In this document: piece by piece, positions 7,489 to 14,816 of the stretch | Layout: the number at the start of each line of letters is the position of its first letter | How positions within the stretch are numbered: the first letter of the stretch is position 1 | DNA from: M3 sp964637445 | GTDB taxonomy: Bacteria; Bacteroidota; Bacteroidia; Bacteroidales; Muribaculaceae | Direction: 5' to 3' | Length of the DNA: 24,742 bases | Assembly: GCA_964637445.1 (NCBI GenBank) | Contig: CAZWWS010000037.1 | Location: forward strand, 1-24,742 | Made by a program: the position numbers and the translations under genes | Notes under the pieces: generated by a model | The model's input: only the letters and a program-made list of their open reading frames with translations | Told to the model about the DNA's origin: nothing | Databases searched by the model: none

Positions 7489-8159
7489 ATCGTCTCCTCC
7501 TCATATTAAGCATCTTATGCTCCCTTATCGTCACCACATCGTGTGGCGACGACGAGACGTTCAACGACCACGCCACGCTCTACGACATAGTCACCTTTGT
7601 CGACAACACTGAGAGCGGAGCGCAGTTTACCTTGCAACAGTCCGACGACTCCCCATTGATAACCCTCTTAGCTCGTGGCACTACCCTCAACAAGGAAGGT
7701 ATCGAGCCGGGCAAGCGAGTGTTTATCGGCTACATACCCGCCAATGGCGAGCCCTACTCCTCCGGCGACATCACCCTCACCGGCATTAGTGCCATCAACA
7801 ACGACCGCCTACGCATCGCCTCGTTAGACTCCGTTCCCTCGTGGGACAGCGACCCCATATATCTCAACAGCATCTGGCGCACAGGCAAGTACATCAACAT
7901 CTACTGTCGCGTGAGCTATTCCGACGAAAAGCGAGCCTTTATCCTCATGGTCGACAAAGACACCTACGACGATGCCATCCCGCAGCTTTATTTGGTACAC
8001 AACCTCCTCGGAGAGCCTCAGAGTTTCACTCGGAGAGCCTATCTGTCGGTCGACATCTCCGCCCTTTGGGACAAAGAGACGTGCCAAGGAGTCTCGATAC
8101 ATCTCAACGACTCCAATCTTCCTCAGAATACTTATACATTTAATAAATATATCGATTAA
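7485..8159 (+). CDS. NigD-like lipoprotein
   Basis: The 224-aa protein starts with a lipoprotein signal (MNRLLLILSILCSLIVTTSC); Cys20 within 'TTSC' is the lipidation site. The rest is a beta-rich domain with 'LYDIVTFVDNTESGAQFTL', 'ARGTTLNKEGIEPGKRVFIGY' and 'VSYSDEKRAFILMVD', the pattern of the NigD-like family named after a Bacteroides fragilis bacteriocin-locus protein. The function of most members is unknown. The start codon overlaps the lolD stop by 4 bp. A lipoprotein translated with a lipoprotein-releasing ATPase is suggestive, but I infer no direct interaction. Confidence 0.85.
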   Translation: MNRLLLILSILCSLIVTTSCGDDETFNDHATLYDIVTFVDNTESGAQFTLQQSDDSPLITLLARGTTLNKEGIEPGKRVFIGYIPANGEPYSSGDITLTGISAINNDRLRIASLDSVPSWDSDPIYLNSIWRTGKYINIYCRVSYSDEKRAFILMVDKDTYDDAIPQLYLVHNLLGEPQSFTRRAYLSVDISALWDKETCQGVSIHLNDSNLPQNTYTFNKYID

Positions 8160-8183
8160 CCAACGACTAAAAACATCTACAAA

Positions 8184-8510
8184 ATGGACAACAACAAAAA
8201 GAACGAAATAAAAATCGAGTTGACACCCGAAGTTGCAGCCGGTATCTATTCCAACATTGCAATGATCACCCACTCGCCCAACGAATTTTTTATCGACTTC
8301 ATCACCTCGGCTCCCAACGTGCCAAAAGCAATGGTGAAGAGCCGCATCATCATGAACCCCGAGAACGCAAAAAATCTGCTCTTTGCCCTCCGCGACAATA
8401 TCATGAAATATGAGCAAACATTCGGCACCATCGAGCGCAAGTTGCCCCTTAACAACAATGGTGGTAACGGAGAAATCCCCAATCCGTTCATGACCGGCGG
8501 CAAAGCATAA
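8184..8510 (+). CDS. DUF3467 domain protein (108 aa)
   Basis: This is a short cytoplasmic protein without signal peptide. 'IELTPEVAAGIYSNIAMITHSPNEFFIDF' and 'VKSRIIMNPENAKNLLFALRDNIMKYEQTFG' are the two conserved blocks of DUF3467, a small, widespread family of unknown function in Bacteroidetes. The tail is Asn/Gly-rich (NNNGGNGE) and probably disordered. It starts 24 bp after the NigD-like gene and ends 21 bp before cysS, so it belongs to the same run of genes. Confidence 0.88.
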   Translation: MDNNKKNEIKIELTPEVAAGIYSNIAMITHSPNEFFIDFITSAPNVPKAMVKSRIIMNPENAKNLLFALRDNIMKYEQTFGTIERKLPLNNNGGNGEIPNPFMTGGKA

Positions 8511-8531
8511 TAGTACATAATTTTTTCGACT

Positions 8532-10019
8532 ATGATAGCAAATAATTTGACCATCTACAACTCCCTTACCCGCAACAAGGAAACGTTTGTCCCCATTCAT
8601 GAAGGGAAAGTGGGGATGTATGTGTGCGGTCCGACAGTATATGGCGACGGTCATTTAGGTCATGCCCGCCCCGCCATCACGTTCGACATCGTATATCGCT
8701 ATCTCACCCATTTGGGCTACAAGGTGCGCTACGTTCGCAACATCACCGACGTAGGCCACCTCGAACACGATGCCGATGACGGCGAGGACAAAATCGCCAA
8801 GAAAGCACGTCTTGACCAGCTCGAACCGATGGAAGTGGTGCAATACTACCTCAATCGCTACCATCGTGCGATGGACGAACTCAACGTGCTCCCCCCCTCG
8901 ATCGAGCCCCACGCCTCAGGCCACATCATCGAGCAAATCGAATATGTAAAGAAAATTCTCGAAAGCGGATATGCCTACATAAGTGAAGGCTCAGTCTACT
9001 TCGATGTGCCGAAATACAACAAAGACTTCCGATATGGCAAGCTGTCGGGACGCAACATTGATGAGCTTCTCTCGGCAACCCGCGCCCTCGACGGACAACA
9101 AGAGAAACACAATCCTGCCGACTTCGCCCTTTGGAAGAAAGCCGCGCCGGAACACATCATGCACTGGCCCTCGCCATGGAGCGAAGGTTTCCCCGGCTGG
9201 CACTTGGAATGCTCTACGATGGGACAAAAATATCTCGGAGAAGAATTTGACATCCATGGTGGCGGAATGGACTTGATGTTCCCCCACCACGAGTGCGAGA
9301 TTGCGCAATCCGTAGCCCACAACAGCAAAGAGACCGTTCACTACTGGATGCACAACAACATGATCACCATCAACGGACAGAAGATGGGCAAATCGCTCGG
9401 CAATTTCATCACCCTCGACGAATTTTTCACCGGCTCGCACCCGCTTCTGTCGCAGGCCTACTCGCCGATGACCATACGCTTCTTCATCCTTCAAGCACAA
9501 TATCGCAGCACTCTCGACTTCAGCAACGAAGCGCTCCAAGCGTCAGAGAAAGCCCTACAACGCATGCTCGACGGATGGAAACGCTTACAAGAACTCACCC
9601 CGGGAGATGAAAGCACCATCGACGTGAAGAAATATCGTGCGCTCTGCTACGAAGCTCTCGACGACGATCTCAACACCCCGATAGTCATCGCGCATCTATT
9701 CGACGCTTGCCGCATCATCAATCAAGTCAACGACGGCAACGCCAAGATTTCGGCCGACGACATCGCCGAGCTGAAAGATCTGTTCAAGACGTTCCTCGTC
9801 GACATACTCGGCATCCGCACCGACATGGTGACCGGAGCCGGCAATGCCGATGCTCTCAAGCCATTTGAAGGAGCCGTCGATCTGCTGCTTCAAATTCGCT
9901 CGGAAGCAAAAGCCCGCAAAGATTGGGCCACGAGCGACTTGATACGCGACCGCCTCAAAGAGATAGGCTTCGACGTCAAAGACACCAAGGACGGCTTCGA
10001 ATGGAGCCTCAAACAATAA
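8532..10019 (+). CDS. cysS: Cysteinyl-tRNA synthetase
   Basis: The class I synthetase charges tRNA-Cys. The HIGH-type motif is HLGH (residues 41-44) and the KMSKS motif is KMGKS (284-288). The zinc ligands expected from the E. coli enzyme are present as Cys32, Cys227, His252 and Glu256 ('FPHHECE'). A C-terminal DALR-type anticodon-binding region follows, ending in 'DRLKEIGFDVKDTKDGFEW'. Length 495 aa is normal. The ATG at 8532 is 21 bp after the DUF3467 stop. It is the last gene of the cluster, since an inverted repeat and a new promoter come next. Confidence 0.97.
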   Translation: MIANNLTIYNSLTRNKETFVPIHEGKVGMYVCGPTVYGDGHLGHARPAITFDIVYRYLTHLGYKVRYVRNITDVGHLEHDADDGEDKIAKKARLDQLEPMEVVQYYLNRYHRAMDELNVLPPSIEPHASGHIIEQIEYVKKILESGYAYISEGSVYFDVPKYNKDFRYGKLSGRNIDELLSATRALDGQQEKHNPADFALWKKAAPEHIMHWPSPWSEGFPGWHLECSTMGQKYLGEEFDIHGGGMDLMFPHHECEIAQSVAHNSKETVHYWMHNNMITINGQKMGKSLGNFITLDEFFTGSHPLLSQAYSPMTIRFFILQAQYRSTLDFSNEALQASEKALQRMLDGWKRLQELTPGDESTIDVKKYRALCYEALDDDLNTPIVIAHLFDACRIINQVNDGNAKISADDIAELKDLFKTFLVDILGIRTDMVTGAGNADALKPFEGAVDLLLQIRSEAKARKDWATSDLIRDRLKEIGFDVKDTKDGFEWSLKQ

Positions 10020-10044
10020 GAAGCCACCGAATAGCTTAATCTTG

Positions 10045-10081
10045 AAATGCAACCGCGGTTACTATAACCATGGTTGCATTT
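10045..10081. repeat. Inverted repeat between cysS and the helicase gene
   Basis: AAATGCAACC (10045-10054) and GGTTGCATTT (10072-10081) are exact reverse complements. A further GGTT/AACC pair inside gives a hairpin with an ACTAT loop. It may end cysS transcription, and its right arm also contains the first three bases of the -33 box (10079-10082) of the next promoter, as at tcdA. Confidence 0.7.
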
Positions 10082-10110
10082 GCTATATACACTTGATTGT
10101 TGTATCTTTG
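10079..10110 (+). promoter_or_regulatory. Promoter of the RecD-like helicase gene
   Basis: TTTG (10079-10082), exactly 20 bp, then TATCTTTG (10103-10110) is a perfect Bacteroidota promoter. Only 7 bp separate the -7 box from the ATG at 10118, so the transcript is predicted to be leaderless or nearly so. Confidence 0.75.
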
Positions 10111-10117
10111 TGAACGT

Positions 10118-11524
10118 ATGACTACGCGCGAATTTGCCGAACGAGTGTTGATGAACCTGCCCTACGTACCCAACGATCAGCAGGTACAACTCATTGCAGC
10201 CCTTGCCCGCTTCTGCTCGCGCAACACCCCCTCTGATTCGATATTTCTGCTCAATGGCTATGCCGGTACGGGCAAGACGTCGCTCACCGGCGCTTTGGTC
10301 AAGTCGCTCCGAGAGGTGGGCATTCCCACGGTGCTCCTCGCTCCTACTGGGCGCGCCGCCAAAGTGTTTGCCTCCTATGCTCACCATCCGGCCTATACGA
10401 TTCACCGCATGATATATCGCGCCCCATCTCCGGGAGGCTTGTCGACCATAGCTGCCGTAAACGAAAATCGCTATCATAGGGCGATATTCATAGTCGACGA
10501 GGCCTCGATGATTGGCGACACATCCGACTCCGGCGCCAATCTCCTTGAGGATCTCATCCAATATGTTTATTCGGGCGACAACTGCCGACTGATATTCCTC
10601 GGCGATACAGCTCAACTGCCACCGGTTGGGTGCAACGAAAGCCCGGCAATGAGCGTGAAATCACTCCGAACGTTCGGACTGCGCGTGTCGCGAGCCGTTC
10701 TCACTGAGACAGCCCGCCAGACCGACTCCTCCGGCATCCTCTACAACGCTACCCTGCTACGCCGAGCCATGCGCGTCGATCCTCTCCCCTCGGCTGTGAT
10801 GTATCTGTCGCCATTTACCGACGTCGAGACGGTGACAAGCGAAGACCTCGCCGAGTCGCTCGGCAACGCCTACAATCGCGACGGCATGGGTGAAACGATA
10901 CTCATCACTCGCTCCAACAAGCGCGCCACCCTATTTAATATCGCCATTCGCGAGACCATCCTTTATCGCGAAGAGATACTAACTGCCGACGAGCGACTGC
11001 TCGTAGCCAAAAACAACTATTTCTGGAGTGCAAAGGTCAAAGGGCTCGACTTTATCGCCAACGGCGATGTAGCAACGGTGAACCGCGTGTTTGGCACCGA
11101 AGCTCGCTATGGAGTATATTTTGCGGATGTGTCGCTTCATTTTCCCGACCGCAACATCGACGTCGACTGCAAGATATTTCTTACGTCGCTCATGTCCGAC
11201 ACCCCGGGCATGCCCTCCGACCGCCTTGCCGAACTGCAGCAACGCATCCTCAACGACCCCGACGAGTTTGCCCCCGACACCCCGATGACCACTCGCCTCA
11301 ACCACCTCAAAAAAAACCCCTACTTCAATGCACTCCAAGTGAAATATGCCTATGCCGTCACTTGCCACAAAGCCCAAGGCGGACAATGGCGCAACGTGTA
11401 TATCGACATGGGTTATATCCCATTGGAAGCCCAAGGCATCGACTTCTACCGATGGCTCTACACAGCCACCACTCGCGCCACCACACACCTTACGCTCATC
11501 AATCCTACGATAGAAATCCGATAG
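10118..11524 (+). CDS. SF1 DNA helicase, RecD2/Dda-like
   Basis: This is an ATP-dependent DNA helicase of superfamily 1B. Walker A is GYAGTGKTS (residues 47-55), motif II is 'FIVDEASMI', motif III 'LGDTAQLPPVG', and the UvrD_C_2-type end carries 'VTCHKAQGGQW' and 'YTATTRATTHL'. At 468 aa it lacks the RecB-type nuclease and the long N-terminal domain of RecD2, resembling Dda-like stand-alone helicases common in Bacteroidetes. The start is ATG 10118 (MTTREFAERV), because the upstream TTG at 10097 would lie inside the promoter. It is monocistronic, with its own promoter and a terminator after the stop. The role in repair or replication restart is inferred from the family. Confidence 0.88.
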   Translation: MTTREFAERVLMNLPYVPNDQQVQLIAALARFCSRNTPSDSIFLLNGYAGTGKTSLTGALVKSLREVGIPTVLLAPTGRAAKVFASYAHHPAYTIHRMIYRAPSPGGLSTIAAVNENRYHRAIFIVDEASMIGDTSDSGANLLEDLIQYVYSGDNCRLIFLGDTAQLPPVGCNESPAMSVKSLRTFGLRVSRAVLTETARQTDSSGILYNATLLRRAMRVDPLPSAVMYLSPFTDVETVTSEDLAESLGNAYNRDGMGETILITRSNKRATLFNIAIRETILYREEILTADERLLVAKNNYFWSAKVKGLDFIANGDVATVNRVFGTEARYGVYFADVSLHFPDRNIDVDCKIFLTSLMSDTPGMPSDRLAELQQRILNDPDEFAPDTPMTTRLNHLKKNPYFNALQVKYAYAVTCHKAQGGQWRNVYIDMGYIPLEAQGIDFYRWLYTATTRATTHLTLINPTIEIR

Positions 11525-11540
11525 CCCTCGACTTCACTAC

Positions 11541-11590
11541 CCACAATGTCAATGTTCGCTTTGTGGCAGTCCCTCCCAAGACTGTTTTTT
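11541..11590 (+). terminator. Tandem hairpins with T-run after the helicase gene
   Basis: CCACAA/TTGTGG (11541-11546 with 11561-11566) is followed immediately by CAGTC/GACTG (11567-11571 with 11580-11584) and six T (11585-11590). The second hairpin is a plausible intrinsic terminator. The remainder of the gene-free interval to 11880 is AT-rich and holds a short ATTATGTC duplication near 11630 and a promoter-like box, with no other gene seen. Confidence 0.6.
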
Positions 11591-11815
11591 ACAACCACGC
11601 CGCAAAGTTACAACCATAAACAAAGTGGTATTATGTCATTATGTCACATTAGGCAAAAAAAGTTGAAAGATGAAAGATAGCTCACAGAAAAGATGAGCGA
11701 TGGTGATTTTCAGTAATAAAAAAGGATACGCAATAACTGAGAATCATATTAGCGTTCGCTATATAACATGACTTAAAATTTTACGTCTAAAAAATATTTA
11801 ATCGTATATTTTTCT

Positions 11816-11823
11816 TATCTTCG
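11816..11823 (+). promoter_or_regulatory. -7-like element before the CoiA-like gene
   Basis: TATCTTCG differs from TAnnTTTG by one base and is 57 bp upstream of the ATG at 11881. No TTTG is present at the usual spacing. Confidence 0.4.
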
Positions 11824-11880
11824 CATTAAACAACCATGATAAAAAAGTTATATATTTTCTAAATAAACCAAACTATTAAT

Positions 11881-13005
11881 ATGAGTGCAACAACACACAA
11901 AGAGCATTACATAAGATACGCATTAGATTTAAATGGTCAGCTTGTGCACGTGGATAATGTTCCAAATGGGAGCAAATGTGGATGTAGATGTCCAGCATGC
12001 AACGAACCTTTAATCGCCAAAAATAATGGGACTAAAAAAGTTCATCATTTCTCTCATTCATCAGGTAAAATATGCGAATTTGCATACGAAACCATGCTTC
12101 ATCTTCTCGCAAAAGAAAGAGTTCAAAAGGCTTTTTTGGAAAAAATGGATTTTCCCATTAAATTTGAATATAAATCTTATTGCATTGATAATGAAGCTTG
12201 CGTCCTTAAAGCATCAGGTTCCGATTGTTATGAAAAAAGTGAAAAATATTTTAACTTAAAGTATTGGTATGACTCTTGCAAACAAGAAGTGCCGTATAAG
12301 AATAGCCGCCATCGTTCTGACTTAAAAATTTTTTCATCTACTAAACCAAATACAAAACCAATATATATAGAATTCTGTGTCTCTCATGCAAGTAGTGAGG
12401 AAAAGTTACATAATGGAGAGCATATAATTGAAATCATTTTGAATTCAGAAAGTGATATTTCACACATAATCGAAAATGGATTCATTGAGCATAACATTAG
12501 TTACATGAATTGGGAATTTTATGATTATGAAGAAAACCAAAAGTACCCAAATCCGATTATTAAATTCTATAATTTCAAGAGTTTTGATAAAAAAAATCGG
12601 AATCTAACGAATCGAGTAGAATTTGTTAGATATTCATTATTCAAAAATGGGAAATGGATATGCAAACGAGATTATCGTAATTGTAAAAATATTATTCGTA
12701 GAAAAGATACGTTACTGGACATACACTTTCATACAAATAGTTTGTATGAAAAAAACATAAGCAATTATGCCAAAAATTTAGGATACCATAAATTCAAAAT
12801 ACCCAACTGCACATATTGCAATAAATATGTATACAATGATTACTATAACATCCCTGTATGTAAATGGTATAAATATCTTAAGATTCCATTCGATAAATTG
12901 GATACGGAAAAAGCAAAGACATGCCCTCATTTCAAACTTAACCAAACTGAAATAAAACAACAATTTATCGATGATTGCGATGTAGAGTATACAATAATTG
13001 AATAA
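11881..13005 (+). CDS. CoiA-like zinc-ribbon/nuclease protein (374 aa)
   Basis: The N-terminus carries 'CGCRCPACNEPLIAKNNG' followed by 'VHHFSH', the Cys...Cys/His...His zinc-binding start of the competence protein CoiA family. Around residues 140-180, 'HRSDLKIFSS' and 'IYIEFCVSHASSEEKL' then 'HIIEIILNS' resemble the Asp...Glu-x-x core of PD-(D/E)XK nucleases, with the usual Lys replaced by Cys-Val. The C-terminus has a second Cys cluster ('NCTYCNKY', 'PVCKWY', 'KTCPHF'). CoiA in Gram-positives acts on incoming DNA during transformation; Bacteroidetes relatives are uncharacterised. The gene is visibly AT-rich (AAA, AAT, TAT codons) against neighbours using GCC, GAC and CGC, suggesting recent transfer. 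It stands alone with its own weak promoter. Nuclease activity is inferred. Confidence 0.75.
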   Translation: MSATTHKEHYIRYALDLNGQLVHVDNVPNGSKCGCRCPACNEPLIAKNNGTKKVHHFSHSSGKICEFAYETMLHLLAKERVQKAFLEKMDFPIKFEYKSYCIDNEACVLKASGSDCYEKSEKYFNLKYWYDSCKQEVPYKNSRHRSDLKIFSSTKPNTKPIYIEFCVSHASSEEKLHNGEHIIEIILNSESDISHIIENGFIEHNISYMNWEFYDYEENQKYPNPIIKFYNFKSFDKKNRNLTNRVEFVRYSLFKNGKWICKRDYRNCKNIIRRKDTLLDIHFHTNSLYEKNISNYAKNLGYHKFKIPNCTYCNKYVYNDYYNIPVCKWYKYLKIPFDKLDTEKAKTCPHFKLNQTEIKQQFIDDCDVEYTIIE

Positions 13006-13018
13006 TCCCACTTCGTCA

Positions 13019-13123
13019 ATGGTACATCCAATTAGATTTTGGCATTTAGAAGAGATACGTGAAAATCGCGGGCTGGAAACATTAGAGGTTGATAATCTTG
13101 AATCGGTAATTACGCCATTGTAG
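13019..13123 (+). CDS. Possible 34-aa ORF or gene remnant
   Basis: The ATG at 13019 opens 'MVHPIRFWHLEEIRENRGL...VITPL' ending at TAG 13121-13123, 13 bp after the CoiA-like stop. The amino-acid make-up looks protein-like, but no good ribosome-binding site is visible and I do not recognise it. It may be the tail of a gene lost when the island was rearranged. The rest of the gap to 13195 holds nothing that I can identify. Confidence 0.25.
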   Translation: MVHPIRFWHLEEIRENRGLETLEVDNLESVITPL

Positions 13124-13195
13124 CATGCTCACACTTAAAGAGATAAGACACATGGGCTAATCTGGAATGTTCGGTATGCGCAAATTCTGAACAGC

Positions 13196-14584
13196 CTATT
13201 TTTCAATACCTTGTTTAATCTTTTCTATTTGGGCAATAGCATACATCGGACAAATCCGAACATGTCTTACTTCCGAATCGTCTTGGTTGTCTACATAATC
13301 AAATTTTCCAAAATTCTCCATTGAGCACCGAATGGCATAATGGAGTTTTCTATCTCGCATAAATGACCATAGGCTCTTCATTCCACCTTGTGTGTCGGCT
13401 TTAACCTCAATAGGAACAACCACCTGCAAATAATTGGATATATAATCGACTTCTGCTTGTGAATTTTTGGCATGTCTCACCCAATAATATAAATCATGAC
13501 GGATATTAGGACTCATATGGTGTAGCATTTCAAGTCCTACTACCAATTCTGCCATTGGTCCTTTATTTGCCAAATCGACCGGACTTGCAGTTAGAATCTG
13601 CGTAGTCAGGTCTGATATGTCGCCCAACGTCATATTTAATAAGCGAAGCATTAGTCCGGTATCGAGTAAGAGCATTTTTTGATATGATTTATCCTCTTCG
13701 CTCCCTAAAGGTAAGCCATTGGCATCAGTGTGTGTGACAGGATGGATAATACCGGCAAGAACGAGCAAATCCACGGCTTTTTTTACTTCTACAGTCTTAT
13801 AGTCTGTACCGACTTTTGAGTATACAAACTTTTTGGTGGCTTGAACAGCCGCACTTCGCAGAGTCTGTCGTAGTAATGTAGGATCTACATTTTTCTTGTA
13901 TTTAGGAAAATCATCTTCATATGTAACGACAATATCATCTTGCACTTCTTGACACCTTACATAATCGTGATATTCAACCCAAGTCCTGACGGCTTCAGGC
14001 ATTCCTCCCACCAACATATATGTACGAAGTAATTCTACTAATTTGTCGTGTAATGGCTTCGGAAGGGGATTATCTATTGATGCATGGTTGCGGGCTTCGA
14101 TGAGCAGCTGCTGTCCGTTTGCTTCAAGAAATTCATCAAAGGTCATCGGATACATAAACATCGAATGAATTCTCCCAACTCCGAATGTAGGAAGCTCTTT
14201 CAATGCAAATTCAAGTAGAGAACCGGCTGCAATGACATGAAGCTCCGGCATATCCTCTTTGAAAAAGCGCAGAGCCATTATCGCTTGAGGGCACTCCTGA
14301 ATTTCATCAAGGAATAAAAGAGTTTTTTCCGGTTGAATAGATGTGCCATACATAGCTGATATTTGCGGGACAATTCGCTTTATATCTAAGTCATCGTTGA
14401 ACAAAGCCTTATACTTTGGATGTTTTTCAAAGTTTATCTCAACAAAAGTTTCAAACTTCTTAGATAGCTCTTTTACAGCAGTAGATTTTCCCACTTGCCT
14501 TGCGCCTCTAAGCAACAGTGGTTTGTGGGTATCTCTTGATGCCCACTCTAATAGATATTTGTCGATAAGTCTTTTGCAATACAT
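13196..14584 (-). CDS. AAA family ATPase with DUF4143 domain
   Basis: This is a 462-aa protein of the AAA_14 + DUF4143 class. 'LLLRGARQVGKST' (Walker A, residues 27-34), 'TLLFLDEIQECP' (Walker B, ~88-98) and 'VIAAGSLLEFAL' (sensor) form the ATPase half. 'YPMTFDEFL', 'YMLVGGMPEAV' and the C-terminal 'SQAEVDYI...VVPIEVKA' are the conserved DUF4143 blocks, the last resembling a degenerate Asp...Glu-x-Lys nuclease core. The family is abundant and highly variable in copy number in Bacteroidetes and archaea, with no agreed function. It is convergent with the CoiA-like gene. Its promoter (14611-14642) overlaps a 17-bp direct repeat. Family assignment is certain. Confidence 0.93.
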   Translation of the reverse strand: MYCKRLIDKYLLEWASRDTHKPLLLRGARQVGKSTAVKELSKKFETFVEINFEKHPKYKALFNDDLDIKRIVPQISAMYGTSIQPEKTLLFLDEIQECPQAIMALRFFKEDMPELHVIAAGSLLEFALKELPTFGVGRIHSMFMYPMTFDEFLEANGQQLLIEARNHASIDNPLPKPLHDKLVELLRTYMLVGGMPEAVRTWVEYHDYVRCQEVQDDIVVTYEDDFPKYKKNVDPTLLRQTLRSAAVQATKKFVYSKVGTDYKTVEVKKAVDLLVLAGIIHPVTHTDANGLPLGSEEDKSYQKMLLLDTGLMLRLLNMTLGDISDLTTQILTASPVDLANKGPMAELVVGLEMLHHMSPNIRHDLYYWVRHAKNSQAEVDYISNYLQVVVPIEVKADTQGGMKSLWSFMRDRKLHYAIRCSMENFGKFDYVDNQDDSEVRHVRICPMYAIAQIEKIKQGIEK

Positions 14585-14610
14585 ACAAATAATCGCTTTA
14601 ATTCTGAGTG

Positions 14611-14642
14611 CGAAAATAGTAAATCAAAATTATCCAAACAAA
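14611..14642 (-). promoter_or_regulatory. Promoter of the DUF4143 ATPase gene
   Basis: Read on the minus strand: TTTG (14642-14639), exactly 20 bp, then TATTTTCG (14618-14611), a good Bacteroidota promoter with one change in the -7 box. It lies 26 bp before the start codon at 14584. The -33 box is inside the first of two 17-bp direct repeats. Confidence 0.65.
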
Positions 14643-14681
14643 TAATTTGGGCAAAATCGCAAAAATCCAAACAAATAATTT
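14632..14681. repeat. Two 17-bp direct repeats at the DUF4143 promoter
   Basis: ATCCAAACAAATAATTT occurs exactly at 14632-14648 and 14665-14681, 33 bp start to start (about three helical turns). The first copy overlaps the -33 box, so this looks like a two-site operator. A decayed repeat family is the alternative. Confidence 0.75.
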
Positions 14682-14704
14682 CAAAAGAGCTTCTGATGTG
14701 GGGC

Positions 14705-14749
14705 GTCGCGACGAAGCGGGCGGATATTCCAATCCGCCCCTACGAGGGG
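14705..14749. repeat. REP-like GC-rich palindromic element
   Basis: Three palindromes sit close together: GTCGCGAC (14705-14712), GGGCGGAT/ATCCGCCC with a 6-nt loop (14718-14739), and CCCC/GGGG around TACGA (14737-14749, sharing bases with the previous stem). This resembles short interspersed palindromic elements found many times in bacterial genomes. It lies downstream of the DUF3943 gene and may act as its terminator or as an mRNA-stabilising structure. Confidence 0.65.
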
Positions 14750-14753
14750 TGCT

Positions 14754-14816
14754 AATCCAAAAAATCACCATAAATTTTGGATTATAATCCTAAAAATCAT
14801 GCTAAATTTTGGATTA
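14754..14816. repeat. Tandem pair of 31-bp palindromic repeats
   Basis: Copies at 14754-14784 and 14786-14816 match at 27 of 31 positions, separated by one base. Both end in TTTTGGATTA, and the first begins AATCCAAAA, so each is an imperfect palindrome. The second copy contains the stop codon of the DUF3943 gene (14814-14816). Confidence 0.75.

Noticed and set aside
7824..8654. 276-codon minus-strand frame opposite the NigD-like, DUF3467 and cysS genes
   Set aside because: It spans three real genes and their gaps on the other strand and shows no protein family features.
10097..10117. Upstream TTG start for the helicase (475 aa)
   Set aside because: It would begin inside the -33/-7 promoter; ATG 10118 follows the -7 box and fits the family N-terminus.
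11603..11610. TAACTTTG on the minus strand, pointing into the end of the helicase gene
   Set aside because: The nearest TTTG is only 10 bp upstream, not about 20, and no minus-strand gene follows.
14754..14816. Possible CRISPR-like repeat pair
   Set aside because: Only two copies, separated by one base, with no spacers and no cas genes in the window.
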